Part shown: positions 9,401-18,645 of the stretch, one piece after another
Layout: the number at the start of each line of letters is the position of its first letter
Numbering within the stretch: the stretch's first letter is position 1
Assembly (NCBI GenBank): GCA_050743625.1
Contig: JBOGED010000464.1
Location: forward strand, 1-32,986
DNA length: 32,986 nucleotides
Reading direction: 5' to 3'
From: JBOGED01 sp050743625
GTDB taxonomy: Bacteria; Actinomycetota; Nitriliruptoria; Euzebyales; Egibacteraceae
The notes under the pieces: model-generated
What the model saw: only the letters and a program-made list of their open reading frames with translations
Databases searched by the model: none
Told to the model about the DNA's origin: nothing
Position numbers and translations under genes: made by a program

Positions 9401-9930
9401 GCGAACTTGTGCCACAGCTCGTCCTGCCACTGCTCGACCAGGCTGCCGGGTGCGATGACCAGGCAGCGCTCGACGTCACCGCGGATCATCAGCTCCTTAC
9501 AGAACAGCCCGGCCATGATTGTCTTGCCGGCGCCGGGGTCATCGGCGAGCAGGAACCGCAGCGGCTGGCGGGACAGCATCTCACCGTACACGGCGTCGAT
9601 CTGGTGCGGGAGCGGGTCCAGGTTCGAGGTCTGGACGGCGAGGAAGGGATCGAACAGGTAGGCCAGCGAGATCCGTTGGGCCTCCGAGGCCAGGTGGAAC
9701 AGCCGCCCGTCAGCGTCCATCGCCCAGGCTCGGCCCGCGCGCTCGATGGTCAGGCGGGGCTCGTCATCGCGGTAGAGGAGCTCCTGGCTGGGCTTCCCGG
9801 TCGAATCGTCGACATAGGTCAGCGTGACGACGCTCGAGCCGCGCCATGCCACGTCAACGACCTTGACGGCGCGGTCGGGAAGCACGCCCCTCACGAGCGC
9901 GCCCTTGGTGAGATCCTCCAGCCGAGCCAT
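6412..9930 (-). CDS. SNF2-family DNA helicase/translocase with C-terminal DUF3883 nuclease-like domain
   Basis: 1172 residues from the ATG at 9930, chosen because a perfect ribosome site (AAGGAGGTGA) lies 10 bases upstream. The frame stays open for 30 more codons but lacks support there. The RecA-like core has Walker A ADDPGAGKTIMAGL (129-142), DEAH at 231-234, LLMTATPH, and the C-terminal lobe IIFSEHRDTLSYL, then ATDAAGEGINLQ and the arginine-finger segment RFGRVHRIGQ. Near the C-terminus, GYDIESKDLDG followed by WFIEVKGR is the DUF3883 pattern, a PD-(D/E)XK-like nuclease relative. It is the first gene of the defence operon and resembles the HepA-type helicase (COG0553) found with DUF1156 methylases. 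Likely role: an ATP-driven DNA motor for sensing or degrading foreign DNA. Confidence 0.9.
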   Translation of the reverse strand: MARLEDLTKGALVRGVLPDRAVKVVDVAWRGSSVVTLTYVDDSTGKPSQELLYRDDEPRLTIERAGRAWAMDADGRLFHLASEAQRISLAYLFDPFLAVQTSNLDPLPHQIDAVYGEMLSRQPLRFLLADDPGAGKTIMAGLFCKELMIRGDVERCLVIAPGSLVEQWQDELWHKFALSFEILTKDMIEAARSGNPFAEKPLLIARLDHLSRREDLQAKLQATDWDLVIVDEAHKMSAHYLGGEVKETKRYKLGRLAGSVARHLLLMTATPHAGIEADFQLFLALLDSDRFEGKPRDGAHAADTSDLMRRLVKEKLLKFDGTPLFPERRAYSPTYPLSDAEALLYNLVTEYVQREMNRADRLKAEGEGRRGAVVGFALTALQRRLASSPEAIYRSLSRRRKRLEDRVAQERMRKRGAQLQAALGTPRIPDEFRGADEGFDTEDLPEGEREELEEELVDQASAARTIAELEREIATLADLEHHAREVRDSGADRKWEELSRLLQHTPEMFDAHGHRRKLIIFSEHRDTLSYLVGKIQGLLGRAEAVVSIHGGVPREERRKIQEAFTQDKDVLVLVATDAAGEGINLQRAHLMVNYDLPWNPNRIEQRFGRVHRIGQKEVCHLWNLVAEDTREGYVFHRLFEKLDEQRKALGDHVFDVLGEAFRDQSLRDLLIEAVRYGDQPEVKARLREIVDATVADSLREVVSERALYSDVMTAADVERIRDEMERAEARKLQPHFIRSFFFEAFRMLGGAIREREPGRFEITHVPAELRRRDRQIGMGAPLLRRYERITFENHLIAVEGRPLAQYVSPSHPLLDGVIDLILERYDTLLRQGTVLIDESDPSDSARVLLYLQHAVVDGRSTVAGDRRVVSQRFEFVEVDQLGAARGAGWAPYLDYRPATPEELVLLTPVIEGGWVREELEARALDHGVHLARGHVDEVRRRTLDRVDRTTAAVKDRLQSEIQHWDHRANQIKQKELAGKLPRSGMNSAKARQRADELEARLKRRLEDLEAERQLSSLPPVPVGGALVVPAGLLARLRGTIAKRTRERSAAERAAVDAVLAAEKDRGRIAVEMPPHNKGYDIESKDLDGTLWFIEVKGRVAGDESFTVTRSEVCVGRNKPDQHVLALVEIEDAIAPSVRYLRHAFEDVGDLPFDAISVNLDWKRYFARGETPA

Positions 9931-9940
9931 TTGGCAGCGT

Positions 9941-9950
9941 TCACCTCCTT
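9941..9950 (-). promoter_or_regulatory. Strong ribosome binding site of the SNF2 helicase gene
   Basis: On the minus strand this reads AAGGAGGTGA, a full complement to the 16S 3' end, 10 bases before the ATG at 9930. It decides the start against the longer open frame reaching 10020. Confidence 0.8.
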
Positions 9951-10044
9951 CGCTAGCCGAACTACCATACGAGAGAGGTGCGACAGGATCGCCAGCAACC
10001 CCGGTCGATCGTTCATACATTCCCTAGCGAAGGGGGACGGGGCC
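9951..10044. promoter_or_regulatory. Divergent intergenic region: presumed promoters of the defence operon (-) and the permease (+)
   Basis: The helicase operon and the NCS2 permease are transcribed away from each other across this stretch, so it must hold both promoters or be read through. On the minus strand TATGGT near 9965 could be a -10 box. On the plus strand TCATACATT near 10015 could serve. No convincing -35 partner is visible for either. Confidence 0.35.
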
Positions 10045-11436
<1,392 letters not shown>

Positions 11437-11660
11437 GCCCTGACGCGGTCGGCCACAGCTCTTCGGAATGGTGGTACGGCCGTACTTATGCTCGATTGTG
11501 ATGGGAAATCGGCTGCGCATGGTGGTTCACGCCTGGGCCGGATCGCCGTGGCCCGCCGCACCGCGGCCAAGAGGCCACCGGTGAGAACGTCGCGGCAGGT
11601 GACATCGTTGATCCACATTAGCAACGGGTGGGAGTCATGGCTTGCGCCTCCTAATCCAGA
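11437..11660. other. Convergent intergenic region with one short palindrome
   Basis: 224 bases between the permease stop and the end of the decayed binding-protein gene. The only clear structure is the 12-bp perfect palindrome GTACGGCCGTAC at 11474-11485. I see no clear terminator with a T-run. Short open frames on both strands here match nothing I recognise. Confidence 0.4.
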
Positions 11661-12560
11661 TCAGACGACGTCGGTCCGGGATCGAGCGATGAGGCCGGCG
11701 ATCTCGGTCAGGACTGCGGTCGCCTCCTGGTAACTATTGGGCGCGGCCGTTCGCCAGGTTCCCACCTGCCCCGCCTGAACAGCGGGAAGGCTGAGCCAGG
11801 TGGGCCTCTGCGCGTACTCTTGGGGTTGCGATCGCGCGTCGACAATACGCGAGGTCCCAGGCGTCGGACGGCTCAGTGACATAGAACGCCTCTGGAAAGA
11901 GGGCCACGACCAGCACGTCGAGTCCCGGCTTCCCGGCTGCCGCTTGGCGCAACGCCTCCGCCGCGGCCTCGAACGCCTCGCGAGCGCGGACCACCTCTGC
12001 AGCGCCGAGGTCGGCGCCGACCGCCTCGGCAAGCTCACCGAACCGCTCGATCGTCTCGGGCAGCGGCACGCCTTGCAGGTTGATGCCCACGACCGGCGCC
12101 ACTCGCTCAACCTGGGAAACCAACTCTGGCGGCACGTAGCGCAGGTCGCCGGGCAGGTAGATCGTCGTGACGATCAGGTCGGGCCGCAGGCCGGCGAGCT
12201 TCTCGAGGTTGAAGTCCCCGAACTCCTCACCGATCGACTCGACGGCATCGAGGTCGAGCGACCCGATCTCGGTGTCAGGGTTCCCGTCGGGGCCCCGCTG
12301 CGGCCCCCAAACTCCTACCAACGAGCGAACCCCGAAGTCCCAGAGCGCTCCGGCCGCCCCAGAGAATGCCACGACCCGCTCGGGCCGGGCATCCAACGAT
12401 ACGGTCTGGCCACGGTCATCCGTGAAGCGCCAGCCGGCCTGCGCCGCATCGGCGGGTACCTTTCCGGCGAACGCCAGCAACGCGGCCAGCGACACGCCAC
12501 CGCCGAGCAGATCGCGGCGAGTAAGGCCGCCCCCGCCTGTGAAACCAGCCCCATGGCCAT
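11661..12560 (-). pseudogene. Iron-siderophore/B12-type ABC substrate-binding protein, decayed
   Basis: The middle frame encodes a periplasmic-binding-protein core: the twin-arginine signal TRRDLLGGGVSLAALLAFAG, then RPERVVAFSGAAGALWDFGV and LAGLRPDLIVTTIYL, the usual pattern for class III binding proteins that deliver ferric siderophores or corrinoids. Two lesions are visible. The only nearby ATGs (12560, 12554) are out of frame with the signal peptide; a G-run at about 12530-12540 could hide an indel. Near 11850 the frame changes: after SDAWDLAY it continues only in another frame as IVDARSQPQEYAQRPTW and LPAVQAGQVGTWR. The two parts join with a segment of some tens of residues missing. No transporter partners are adjacent. 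A pseudogene is the best reading; sequencing error could explain the first lesion but not the loss of residues. Confidence 0.72.
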
Positions 12561-12642
12561 GCCCGCTCTCCCGCAGTCTGAGAACCCGGCGCTCGTATAG
12601 CGTGCGCGAGGATGTACGGCGTCCGGGGGCTACCCTGTCGGT
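12561..12642. other. Intergenic region between divergent genes
   Basis: 82 bases between the decayed binding-protein gene (-) and the Uma2 gene (+). It presumably holds the Uma2 promoter. TACCCT about 10 bases before the Uma2 ATG is a weak -10 candidate, and I see no -35 partner. Confidence 0.3.
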
Positions 12643-13197
12643 ATGAGGGCGATTCTGCTCGACGTTCCCGAGACGCTCCTGGCCGAGCGGCGCCGACGAG
12701 GGGCCGACCTGTTCGACGAGATGTGGGACGGAGTACTCCACATGGTTCTGCCGCCCAGAGCTGCCCACCAGTATGGCGCCGCGCGGTTGTTCGTCGTGCT
12801 GGAGCCGATCACGACAGCCCTCGGGTTGTGCTCCTTCTTTGAGACGGGCCTGTTCCGTGCGGCGGACGACTACCGCGTGCCCGACCAGCTGTACTGCCGC
12901 CTCGAGTCGTTGTCCGAGCGGGGCGCGGAAGGTGCGGAGCTGGTCGTGGAGATCCCCTCCCCGGGTGACGAGTCCTATGACAAGATCGATTGGTACGCGG
13001 CTCGCGGGGTGCGCGAGCTGCTCATGGTGCATCCCCCGGACCGGCGGGTCGAGCTGCTGCGAGCGGTCGGCGACCGGCTGCTCCCGGTCACCGCCGACAC
13101 CGATGGCGCGGTCCGCTCCGACGTGCTTGGAGTGCGCTTCCGAACCGTCGGAGACCGGCTGGAGCTGACCTGGGACGGCGGCTCAGCCCAGATCTGA
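12643..13197 (+). CDS. Uma2-family restriction-endonuclease-like protein (DUF820)
   Basis: 184 residues. The fold signature is DEMWDGVLHMV near the start (25-35), VPDQLYC with D81, and ELVVEIPSPGDES with E103. DKIDWYAARGVRELLMV follows, the very typical Uma2 segment. D81 and E103 are the expected acidic residues of the PD-(D/E)XK-like site. The usual lysine of true nucleases is not evident, as is common in this family. Function is unknown; many copies occur in cyanobacterial and actinobacterial genomes. The gene is alone, facing glmM tail to tail, and I see no link to the defence operon beyond proximity. Confidence 0.8.
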   Translation: MRAILLDVPETLLAERRRRGADLFDEMWDGVLHMVLPPRAAHQYGAARLFVVLEPITTALGLCSFFETGLFRAADDYRVPDQLYCRLESLSERGAEGAELVVEIPSPGDESYDKIDWYAARGVRELLMVHPPDRRVELLRAVGDRLLPVTADTDGAVRSDVLGVRFRTVGDRLELTWDGGSAQI

Positions 13198-13271
13198 GCG
13201 GTCGGGGACCTCTCTGGATGCACAGTGCAAGGTATGTCGGGAGGGGAGGGGGCGCTTCCGTCGCGGCGACG
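13198..13271. other. Convergent intergenic region, Uma2 gene / glmM
   Basis: 74 bases between the ends of two facing genes. A purine-rich run (GGGAGGGGAGGGGG) occurs at about 13240-13253. I could not find a stem with a T-run that would qualify as a terminator. Confidence 0.3.
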
Positions 13272-14612
13272 TCAGGTGGGGCGCAGGTCTTCCGCGGCGA
13301 TGACGCCGAGGCGCTCGGCGACGTCGGTCGCCCGCTCTTGGAGGTCCGCCTCGACCATGATGCGCAGGATCGGCTCGGTACCGGAAGCGCGGACAAGGAC
13401 GCGGCCCACGACACCCAGGGCCTCTTCTTCCTCGGCGACCGCCTTCCACAGACGGTTCGCATCACTCAGGCGGTGCAGATCGACCCCGCCGACGTTCACC
13501 AGAGCCTGCGGGAGGCGTTGCATCACCTGAGCAAGCTGTGCCAGCGGACGGTCCTCCTCAACCATGGCCGCCAACAGCTGGACGGCGGTGAGGATTCCGT
13601 CACCGGTGGTCGCGTGCTCCGCGAAGATCAGGTGACCGGATTGCTCGCCTCCGAGTGGGTAGCCACCGGCGCGCATCGCCTCTAGGACATAGCGGTCGCC
13701 AACCTTCGTCTGGATCACATTGATGCCGAGGGTCTCCATCGCCAGCCGGAATCCCAGATTCGTCATGACGGTCGTCACGACGCCCTGAAGGCCGCGTCTG
13801 CGGTGCATGCGCGCGGCGAGAATCGCGAGGATGGCGTCGCCGTCGACCACCGCTCCCGCGTGGTCGACGGCGATCAGGCGATCCGCGTCGCCGTCGTGGG
13901 CAAGCCCCACGTGGGCGTTTGCCTCCCTCACCGCGGCGGCTACGACCTCGGGGTGCGTCGATCCGCAACCCTCGTTGATGTTCGTGCCGTCCGGAATCGC
14001 ATGGATTGCGGTGACCTCACAGCCCAGGCGCCGCAGCACGGTTGGGGCTACCTCGGAGGCCGCACCGTTCGCGCAGTCGACCACCACCCGCAAGCCCGCC
14101 AGCTCGACACCGCGGGCGCTGGCGACGAGGTGTGCCTCGTAGGCCTCGACTGCCCCGTGAGCCTGCCGGACCCGACCAACGAGCGCGCCGGTGGGACGTT
14201 GATCGTCGATCCGGTCTACCAGCTCCGCGACCCGGTCCTCTTCGTCGTCCGACAGCTTCAAGCCCTCCCGCCCGAAGAACTTGATGCCGTTGTCCTCGAC
14301 CGGATTGTGGCTGCCAGAGATCATGGCACCGCTGTCGGCACCCAAGCAGGTGGTGAGGAACGCGATTCCCGGTGTGGGGACTACGCCGATGACCACCGCC
14401 TCTCCCCCGGCGGAGCAGATGCCCGCGACCAAGGCCGCCTCCAGCATCTCACCCGACGCGCGTGGGTCACGCCCGACTACCAGGCGAGGGTGTGCGGCTC
14501 CCTCCTCACGCAGGGTACGGACCAGGGCTCTGCCAAGTCCGACAGCCAGCTCAGGGGCGAGCTCAGTGTTCGCGACGCCGCGGACGCCGTCGGTTCCGAA
14601 CAACCTGCCCAT
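13272..14612 (-). CDS. glmM: Phosphoglucosamine mutase
   Basis: 446 residues, normal length. It converts glucosamine-6-phosphate to glucosamine-1-phosphate for UDP-GlcNAc and so for peptidoglycan. Seen in order: RLFGTDGVRG at the start, the phosphoserine loop ISGSHNP with S101, the metal-binding loop DGDADR (240-245), the sugar-binding GGEQSGHLI, and the C-terminal phosphate-binding RASGTEPILRIMVEA. The gene lies 15 bases after rpsI, so it is probably transcribed with rplM-rpsI, an arrangement common in actinobacteria that ties cell-wall precursor supply to ribosome synthesis. Confidence 0.96.
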   Translation of the reverse strand: MGRLFGTDGVRGVANTELAPELAVGLGRALVRTLREEGAAHPRLVVGRDPRASGEMLEAALVAGICSAGGEAVVIGVVPTPGIAFLTTCLGADSGAMISGSHNPVEDNGIKFFGREGLKLSDDEEDRVAELVDRIDDQRPTGALVGRVRQAHGAVEAYEAHLVASARGVELAGLRVVVDCANGAASEVAPTVLRRLGCEVTAIHAIPDGTNINEGCGSTHPEVVAAAVREANAHVGLAHDGDADRLIAVDHAGAVVDGDAILAILAARMHRRRGLQGVVTTVMTNLGFRLAMETLGINVIQTKVGDRYVLEAMRAGGYPLGGEQSGHLIFAEHATTGDGILTAVQLLAAMVEEDRPLAQLAQVMQRLPQALVNVGGVDLHRLSDANRLWKAVAEEEEALGVVGRVLVRASGTEPILRIMVEADLQERATDVAERLGVIAAEDLRPT

Positions 14613-14627
14613 AGCCGGGCCGGCGCG

Positions 14628-15006
<379 letters not shown>

Positions 15007-15014
<8 letters not shown>

Positions 15015-15474
15015 TAGGATTCCCCCTGACGTTTGGGGCGTTCCCCGTCACGTTCAGCGGTGTGGGCTGCTGGGCCACATGCGGATGGTCAGGACCCGCA
15101 TAGACCCTCAGCTTCCGAAGCTGTGCTCGTCCCACGGTGTTTTTCGGAAGCATGCCCTTGACCGCATCCTCCACGAGCTTGGATGGCCGCTCCTGGAGAA
15201 GGCGCATCCATGGTACGGACTTCAATCCGCCAGGGTAACCCGAGTGCCGGTACGCCATCTTCTGCTCGGCTTTGGTTCCCGTGAGCCGCACCTTCGCGGC
15301 GTTCACGACGATCACATGATCGCCCACGTCCAAATGGGGCGCGAAGATGGGCTTGTGTTTGCCACGCAGGACATGCGCGACCTGTGTGGCGAGCCGGCCG
15401 AGGACGACATCCTGAGCGTCCACGACGAACCACTCCTGGTCGACGTCCTTTGGCTTAGGGGAATACGTGCGCAT
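15007..15474 (-). CDS. rplM: Ribosomal protein L13 (uL13)
   Basis: 155 residues from the ATG at 15474, giving MRTYSPKPKDVDQEW, the normal actinobacterial L13 start. The open frame extends 17 codons upstream, including another ATG at 15489, but that sequence is unlike L13. Core marks are DVVLGRLATQVAHVLRGK, GDHVIVVNAAKVRLTG and AVKGMLPKN. An early-assembling 50S protein. The first gene of a probable rplM-rpsI-glmM unit. Confidence 0.96.
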
Positions 15475-15595
15475 AAAAGCTCTCGTCATATTGAAAAACA
15501 TCTGAGCGGCACGGCGAACATACAAACAAGCCCCGGCCGCGGGAGGTCAAGCGTACGTGGCCAAACCGCCGTGGTCAACCTGGCAGCCTGTCGCC
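15475..15595 (-). promoter_or_regulatory. Intergenic region truA-rplM with a possible promoter
   Basis: 121 bases. On the minus strand TTGACC (15550-15545) and TTTGTA (15526-15521), 18 bases apart, form a plausible sigma-70-type promoter for rplM-rpsI-glmM. This is pattern matching only. No terminator for truA is obvious. Confidence 0.3.
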
Positions 15596-16366
15596 TTAGG
15601 CGTACGAGACCCCCACAAGCGTGAGACCGTGCGGCGGCGCGAGTTGCCCCGCCGCGTGGCGGTCGCGGGCGGCGAGGACGTCGCCGATCCACGCTGCCGG
15701 CTTCCTTCCGCGCCCGACCGCCAAGAGGCAGCCGACCAGCGAGCGCACCATCTGATGACAGAACGCCTTGCCGGCGACGCTGACGATGACGAGCCCCGCA
15801 CGCTCACGGCGGACGTTGAGCGCGTCGATCCGGCGGACCAGGGTCTGACCGGGCTCAGCGCGGCGACAGAACGAGCTGAAGTCATGCTCGCCGAGCAGGT
15901 GCCGTCCCCCTGCCTCCATCGCCTCGATATCGAGGAGCGGTGGCCCGGCGTGCCAGGTGTCATGCCGCCACAACGGGCTCATGACCGACGCGTCGCATAC
16001 GCGATACCGGTACCGCCGCTGCGTCGCGGAAAACCGTGCGTCGAAGGTGAGCGGCGCCCTCCGCATCCGCCAGATCGCGATCTCGGGACCGCAGATCGCG
16101 TCGAGAGCCGCGCGGGCGGCGCCAAGATCGGCCAACAATCGCGCACTCGACGGAACGCCGGAAGGGAGATCACAGTGCACCGTCTGGGCTGTCGCATGCA
16201 CGCCTCGGTCCGTTCGTCCCGCGGCGGTAGTGGTCATAGGGGCGCCCGCCAGACGGTACAGGGCATCCTCGAGGACGCCCTGTACCGTGCGCAACCCTGG
16301 CTGCCGAGCGAACCCCACGAACTGGGCCCCGTCGTAGGCGAGGTCGATCCTAATCCTCACCACCAT
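15596..16366 (-). CDS. truA: tRNA pseudouridine(38-40) synthase
   Basis: 256 residues, normal length. It makes pseudouridine at positions 38-40 of the tRNA anticodon arm. The start MVVRIRIDLAYDGAQFVGFA is typical, and the catalytic motif GRTDRGVHA holds the nucleophile D53. FCHQMVRSLVGCLLAVGRG is the second conserved block. It lies 40 bases after rplQ in the usual place at the end of the alpha-operon genes. Confidence 0.95.
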   Translation of the reverse strand: MVVRIRIDLAYDGAQFVGFARQPGLRTVQGVLEDALYRLAGAPMTTTAAGRTDRGVHATAQTVHCDLPSGVPSSARLLADLGAARAALDAICGPEIAIWRMRRAPLTFDARFSATQRRYRYRVCDASVMSPLWRHDTWHAGPPLLDIEAMEAGGRHLLGEHDFSSFCRRAEPGQTLVRRIDALNVRRERAGLVIVSVAGKAFCHQMVRSLVGCLLAVGRGRKPAAWIGDVLAARDRHAAGQLAPPHGLTLVGVSYA

Positions 16367-16406
16367 GTGGCCTCACGCATACCGCCGTACTGTGCAGGAC
16401 AAGCGG

Positions 16407-16952
16407 TTACTCATCGCCGTCCGAAGTCCGAGCGGGTGGCTCGACGTCGCCGGCGTCGGTTGTGCCAGCGTCGGCGGCGGCCATGCGCTCTTCCTCGCGC
16501 CTCAGCGCGCGCGCAGAGAGCGAACCGCCTCGGCCCCGGCGCAGAGACCACCGGCGCCGAGGGGCGGCATCAAGCTCGCCCCCGCCGGTCGCAGAGACAC
16601 CCTCGACCAGCTCGATCAGCGCCATGGGCGCAGCGTCACCCTTGCGCGGACCGAGCTTCAGAACGCGCGTGTAGCCGCCGTTCCGCTCGGCGAAGACGGG
16701 TCCGACGTCGGCGAACAGCTTGTGCACGACGTCCTTGTCGCGGATGACCCGAAGGACCTGCCTGCGTGAATGGACGTCACCCCGCTTGGCAAAGGTGACC
16801 ATGCGGTCGGCGAGCGGCTGGACGGCTTTCGCCTTGGCGTGGGTAGTCTTGATCCGGCCGTGGCGGAACAGCTCGGTCACCAGGTTCGCGAGCATCAGGT
16901 GGTGATGGGCGGGCGTCCCACCGAAGCGGGCGGCCTTCCTCGGCTGTGGCAT
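16407..16952 (-). CDS. rplQ: Ribosomal protein L17 (bL17) with C-terminal extension
   Basis: 181 residues from the ATG at 16952 (MPQPRKAARFGGTPAHHHLM). The open frame runs much further upstream, but that part is antisense-like overlap with rpoA. The core ends near residue 118 at KGDAAPMALIELVE. A tail of about 60 residues, rich in Arg, Ala and acidic residues, follows; long L17 tails are common in actinobacteria. A TAGGAGG motif just upstream combines the rpoA stop codon with the ribosome site, so translation is tightly coupled to rpoA. Confidence 0.95.
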   Translation of the reverse strand: MPQPRKAARFGGTPAHHHLMLANLVTELFRHGRIKTTHAKAKAVQPLADRMVTFAKRGDVHSRRQVLRVIRDKDVVHKLFADVGPVFAERNGGYTRVLKLGPRKGDAAPMALIELVEGVSATGGGELDAAPRRRWSLRRGRGGSLSARALRREEERMAAADAGTTDAGDVEPPARTSDGDE

Positions 16953-16962
16953 GTGCGGCCTC

Positions 16963-17922
16963 CTAGCCCGAATAGCCGCCGTAGTCGGCGAGCGACAACC
17001 CCATCTCGGCGAGCTTCTGCTTGACCTCTTCGATCGACTTCTGACCGAAGTTTCGGATGTCGAGCAGGTCCTGCTCGGTCTTCTGCACCAGCTCACCGAC
17101 CGTCGAGACGCCCTCTCGCTTGAGGCAGTTGTAGGAGCGAACCGACAGATCCATGTCCTCGATCGGCAACTGCAGGTTTGGCGACAGCGGCGACGGTGTC
17201 CCGCTGTCGGGACCGATAGACAGGCCGCCAGGGCCGCCCTCTTCGAAGTCGCTGAAGAGCTCGAACAGGTCGCGCAAGGTCTGCCCGGCGGACGCCAACG
17301 CCTCGGCGGGAGACACCGAGCCATCGGTCTCCACATCAAGAATCAGCCGGTCGTAGTTCGTCATCTGCTCGACACGAGTCGCTTCGACCCGGTACGTGAC
17401 CCGGCGGACCGGCGAGTAGATCGAGTCGATCGGGATCACGCCGATCGGCTGGTCGGCACGCTTGTTGCGCTCGGCGGACACGTACCCTCGCCCGCGCTCC
17501 ACGGTCAGGTACATCTCGACGCGCCCTTTACGGTTCAGCGTCGCGATGTGCAGGTCGCGGTTGAGGATCTCGACCTCGCTTGGCGCGGTGATGAAGTCGG
17601 CGGTGATCTCACCGGGACCCTCGCCGCCCAGGAAGATCTCGACAGGATCGTCGCTGTGGCAGCGGAGGACAAGATCCTTGAGGTTCAGGATGATGTCGGT
17701 GACGTCTTCTTTGACACCCTCCACGGAGCTGAATTCGTGGAGGACACCCTCGATGCGCACGCTCGTCACCGCCGCACCCGGAATGGACGAGAGAAGCGTG
17801 CGCCTGAGGCTGTTCCCGAGCGTGTAACCGAACCCCGGCTCCAGCGGTTCGATGCTGAATGCGGAGCGGGTCTGTTCGGTGATGACCTCTTCGGCGATGG
17901 TGGGACGTTGGACGATCAACAA
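16963..17922 (-). CDS. rpoA: RNA polymerase alpha subunit
   Basis: 319 residues. The N-terminal domain (about 1-230) drives polymerase assembly: EPLEPGFGYTLGNSLRRTLL is the universal dimerisation segment. The C-terminal domain (about 250-319) binds UP elements and activators: LSVRSYNCLKREGVSTVGEL, then IRNFGQKSIEEVKQKL. I accept a TTG start at 17922 because it gives MLIVQRP, the conserved actinobacterial alpha start, with AGGAGG 8 bases upstream. No ATG or GTG fits. It follows rpsD and precedes rplQ as in the standard alpha operon. Confidence 0.97.
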   Translation of the reverse strand: MLIVQRPTIAEEVITEQTRSAFSIEPLEPGFGYTLGNSLRRTLLSSIPGAAVTSVRIEGVLHEFSSVEGVKEDVTDIILNLKDLVLRCHSDDPVEIFLGGEGPGEITADFITAPSEVEILNRDLHIATLNRKGRVEMYLTVERGRGYVSAERNKRADQPIGVIPIDSIYSPVRRVTYRVEATRVEQMTNYDRLILDVETDGSVSPAEALASAGQTLRDLFELFSDFEEGGPGGLSIGPDSGTPSPLSPNLQLPIEDMDLSVRSYNCLKREGVSTVGELVQKTEQDLLDIRNFGQKSIEEVKQKLAEMGLSLADYGGYSG

Positions 17923-17930
17923 CTGTGTCG

Positions 17931-17936
17931 CCTCCT
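17931..17936 (-). promoter_or_regulatory. Ribosome binding site supporting the TTG start of rpoA
   Basis: AGGAGG on the minus strand, 8 bases before TTG 17922. It is the main evidence that rpoA starts at a TTG codon. Confidence 0.7.
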
Positions 17937-17994
17937 AGGGCGGCTTTGGCTGCGCGGTGTGCGAGGCCAAGCCCCGCGTGCCTTCCGCGCGCGA

Positions 17995-18624
17995 CTACTG
18001 CTTCGAGTAGAGCTCGACGATGAGCTGCTCCTGGACCGGAACGTCGATCTGGCCACGGCTCGGCATGTCGAGCACGCTGATGGAGAACTCTCCTGGATTG
18101 GTCGACAGCCAGGCCGGGATGCGGCGGCCGTCGAGAAGCTCCAGAGAGCCGAGGATCGGCACGATGCTGCGCGAGCGCTCCCGCACGGTGATCACATCAC
18201 CCACGCGTACCTGGTAGCTGGGAATGTTCACGGTGCGCCCGTTCACCCGGAAGTGACGGTGGAGCACCAGCTGGCGAGCCTCATCGCGGGAGCGGGCAAG
18301 CCCGCCGCGGTACACGACATTGTCGAGGCGGATCTCCAGCTGTTGGAGGAGGTTCTCGCCCGTGAGGCCGGCGCGCCGCGTCGCCTTGTCGTAATAGTTG
18401 CGGAACTGGGTCTCAAGCACTCCGTAGATCCGGCGCGCTTTCTGCTTCTCGCGGAGCTGAAGCAGGTACTCACTCTCGCGGATACGGCCACGCCCGTGCT
18501 CGCCCGGGGGGTAAGGACGCTTCTCGATGGCGCACTTGGGCCCCTCACAGCGGGTGCCCTTCAAGTACAGCTTTTGCCGCTCACGTCGGCACAGCTTGCA
18601 GTCAGGTCCGGTATACCGAGCCAT
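17995..18624 (-). CDS. rpsD: Ribosomal protein S4 (uS4), zinc-binding form
   Basis: 209 residues, normal length. The N-terminus keeps four cysteines (C9, C12, C26, C31 in CKLC and RCEGPKC), the zinc-binding C+ version. The S4 RNA-binding domain is seen at RLDNVVYRGGLARSRDEARQ and HRHFRVNGRTVNIPSY. S4 nucleates assembly of the 30S body and in E. coli represses the alpha operon. Whether it does so here is unknown. An intergenic gap of 72 bases separates it from rpoA. Confidence 0.97.
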   Translation of the reverse strand: MARYTGPDCKLCRRERQKLYLKGTRCEGPKCAIEKRPYPPGEHGRGRIRESEYLLQLREKQKARRIYGVLETQFRNYYDKATRRAGLTGENLLQQLEIRLDNVVYRGGLARSRDEARQLVLHRHFRVNGRTVNIPSYQVRVGDVITVRERSRSIVPILGSLELLDGRRIPAWLSTNPGEFSISVLDMPSRGQIDVPVQEQLIVELYSKQ

Positions 18625-18645
18625 ATCGTATGAACGCTCCTGCTC

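Noticed and set aside
9115..10044. Long upstream extension of the permease frame
   Set aside because: It is antisense to the helicase, and the permease family starts at the ATG at 10045 with a ribosome site.
11488..11733. Possible small gene between the permease and the decayed binding protein
   Set aside because: No recognisable sequence, no convincing ribosome site, and it overlaps the C-terminal coding part of the decayed gene.
12643..13197. Uma2 gene as a member of the defence operon
   Set aside because: It is on the other strand, more than 2.5 kb away, and separated by a permease and a decayed gene.
15557..16747. Long plus-strand frame opposite truA and rplQ
   Set aside because: Arg/Pro-rich composition typical of GC-rich antisense frames; the opposite strand has clear genes.
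16951..18633. 560-codon plus-strand frame opposite rpoA and rpsD
   Set aside because: A shadow of two highly conserved genes; no recognisable domain.
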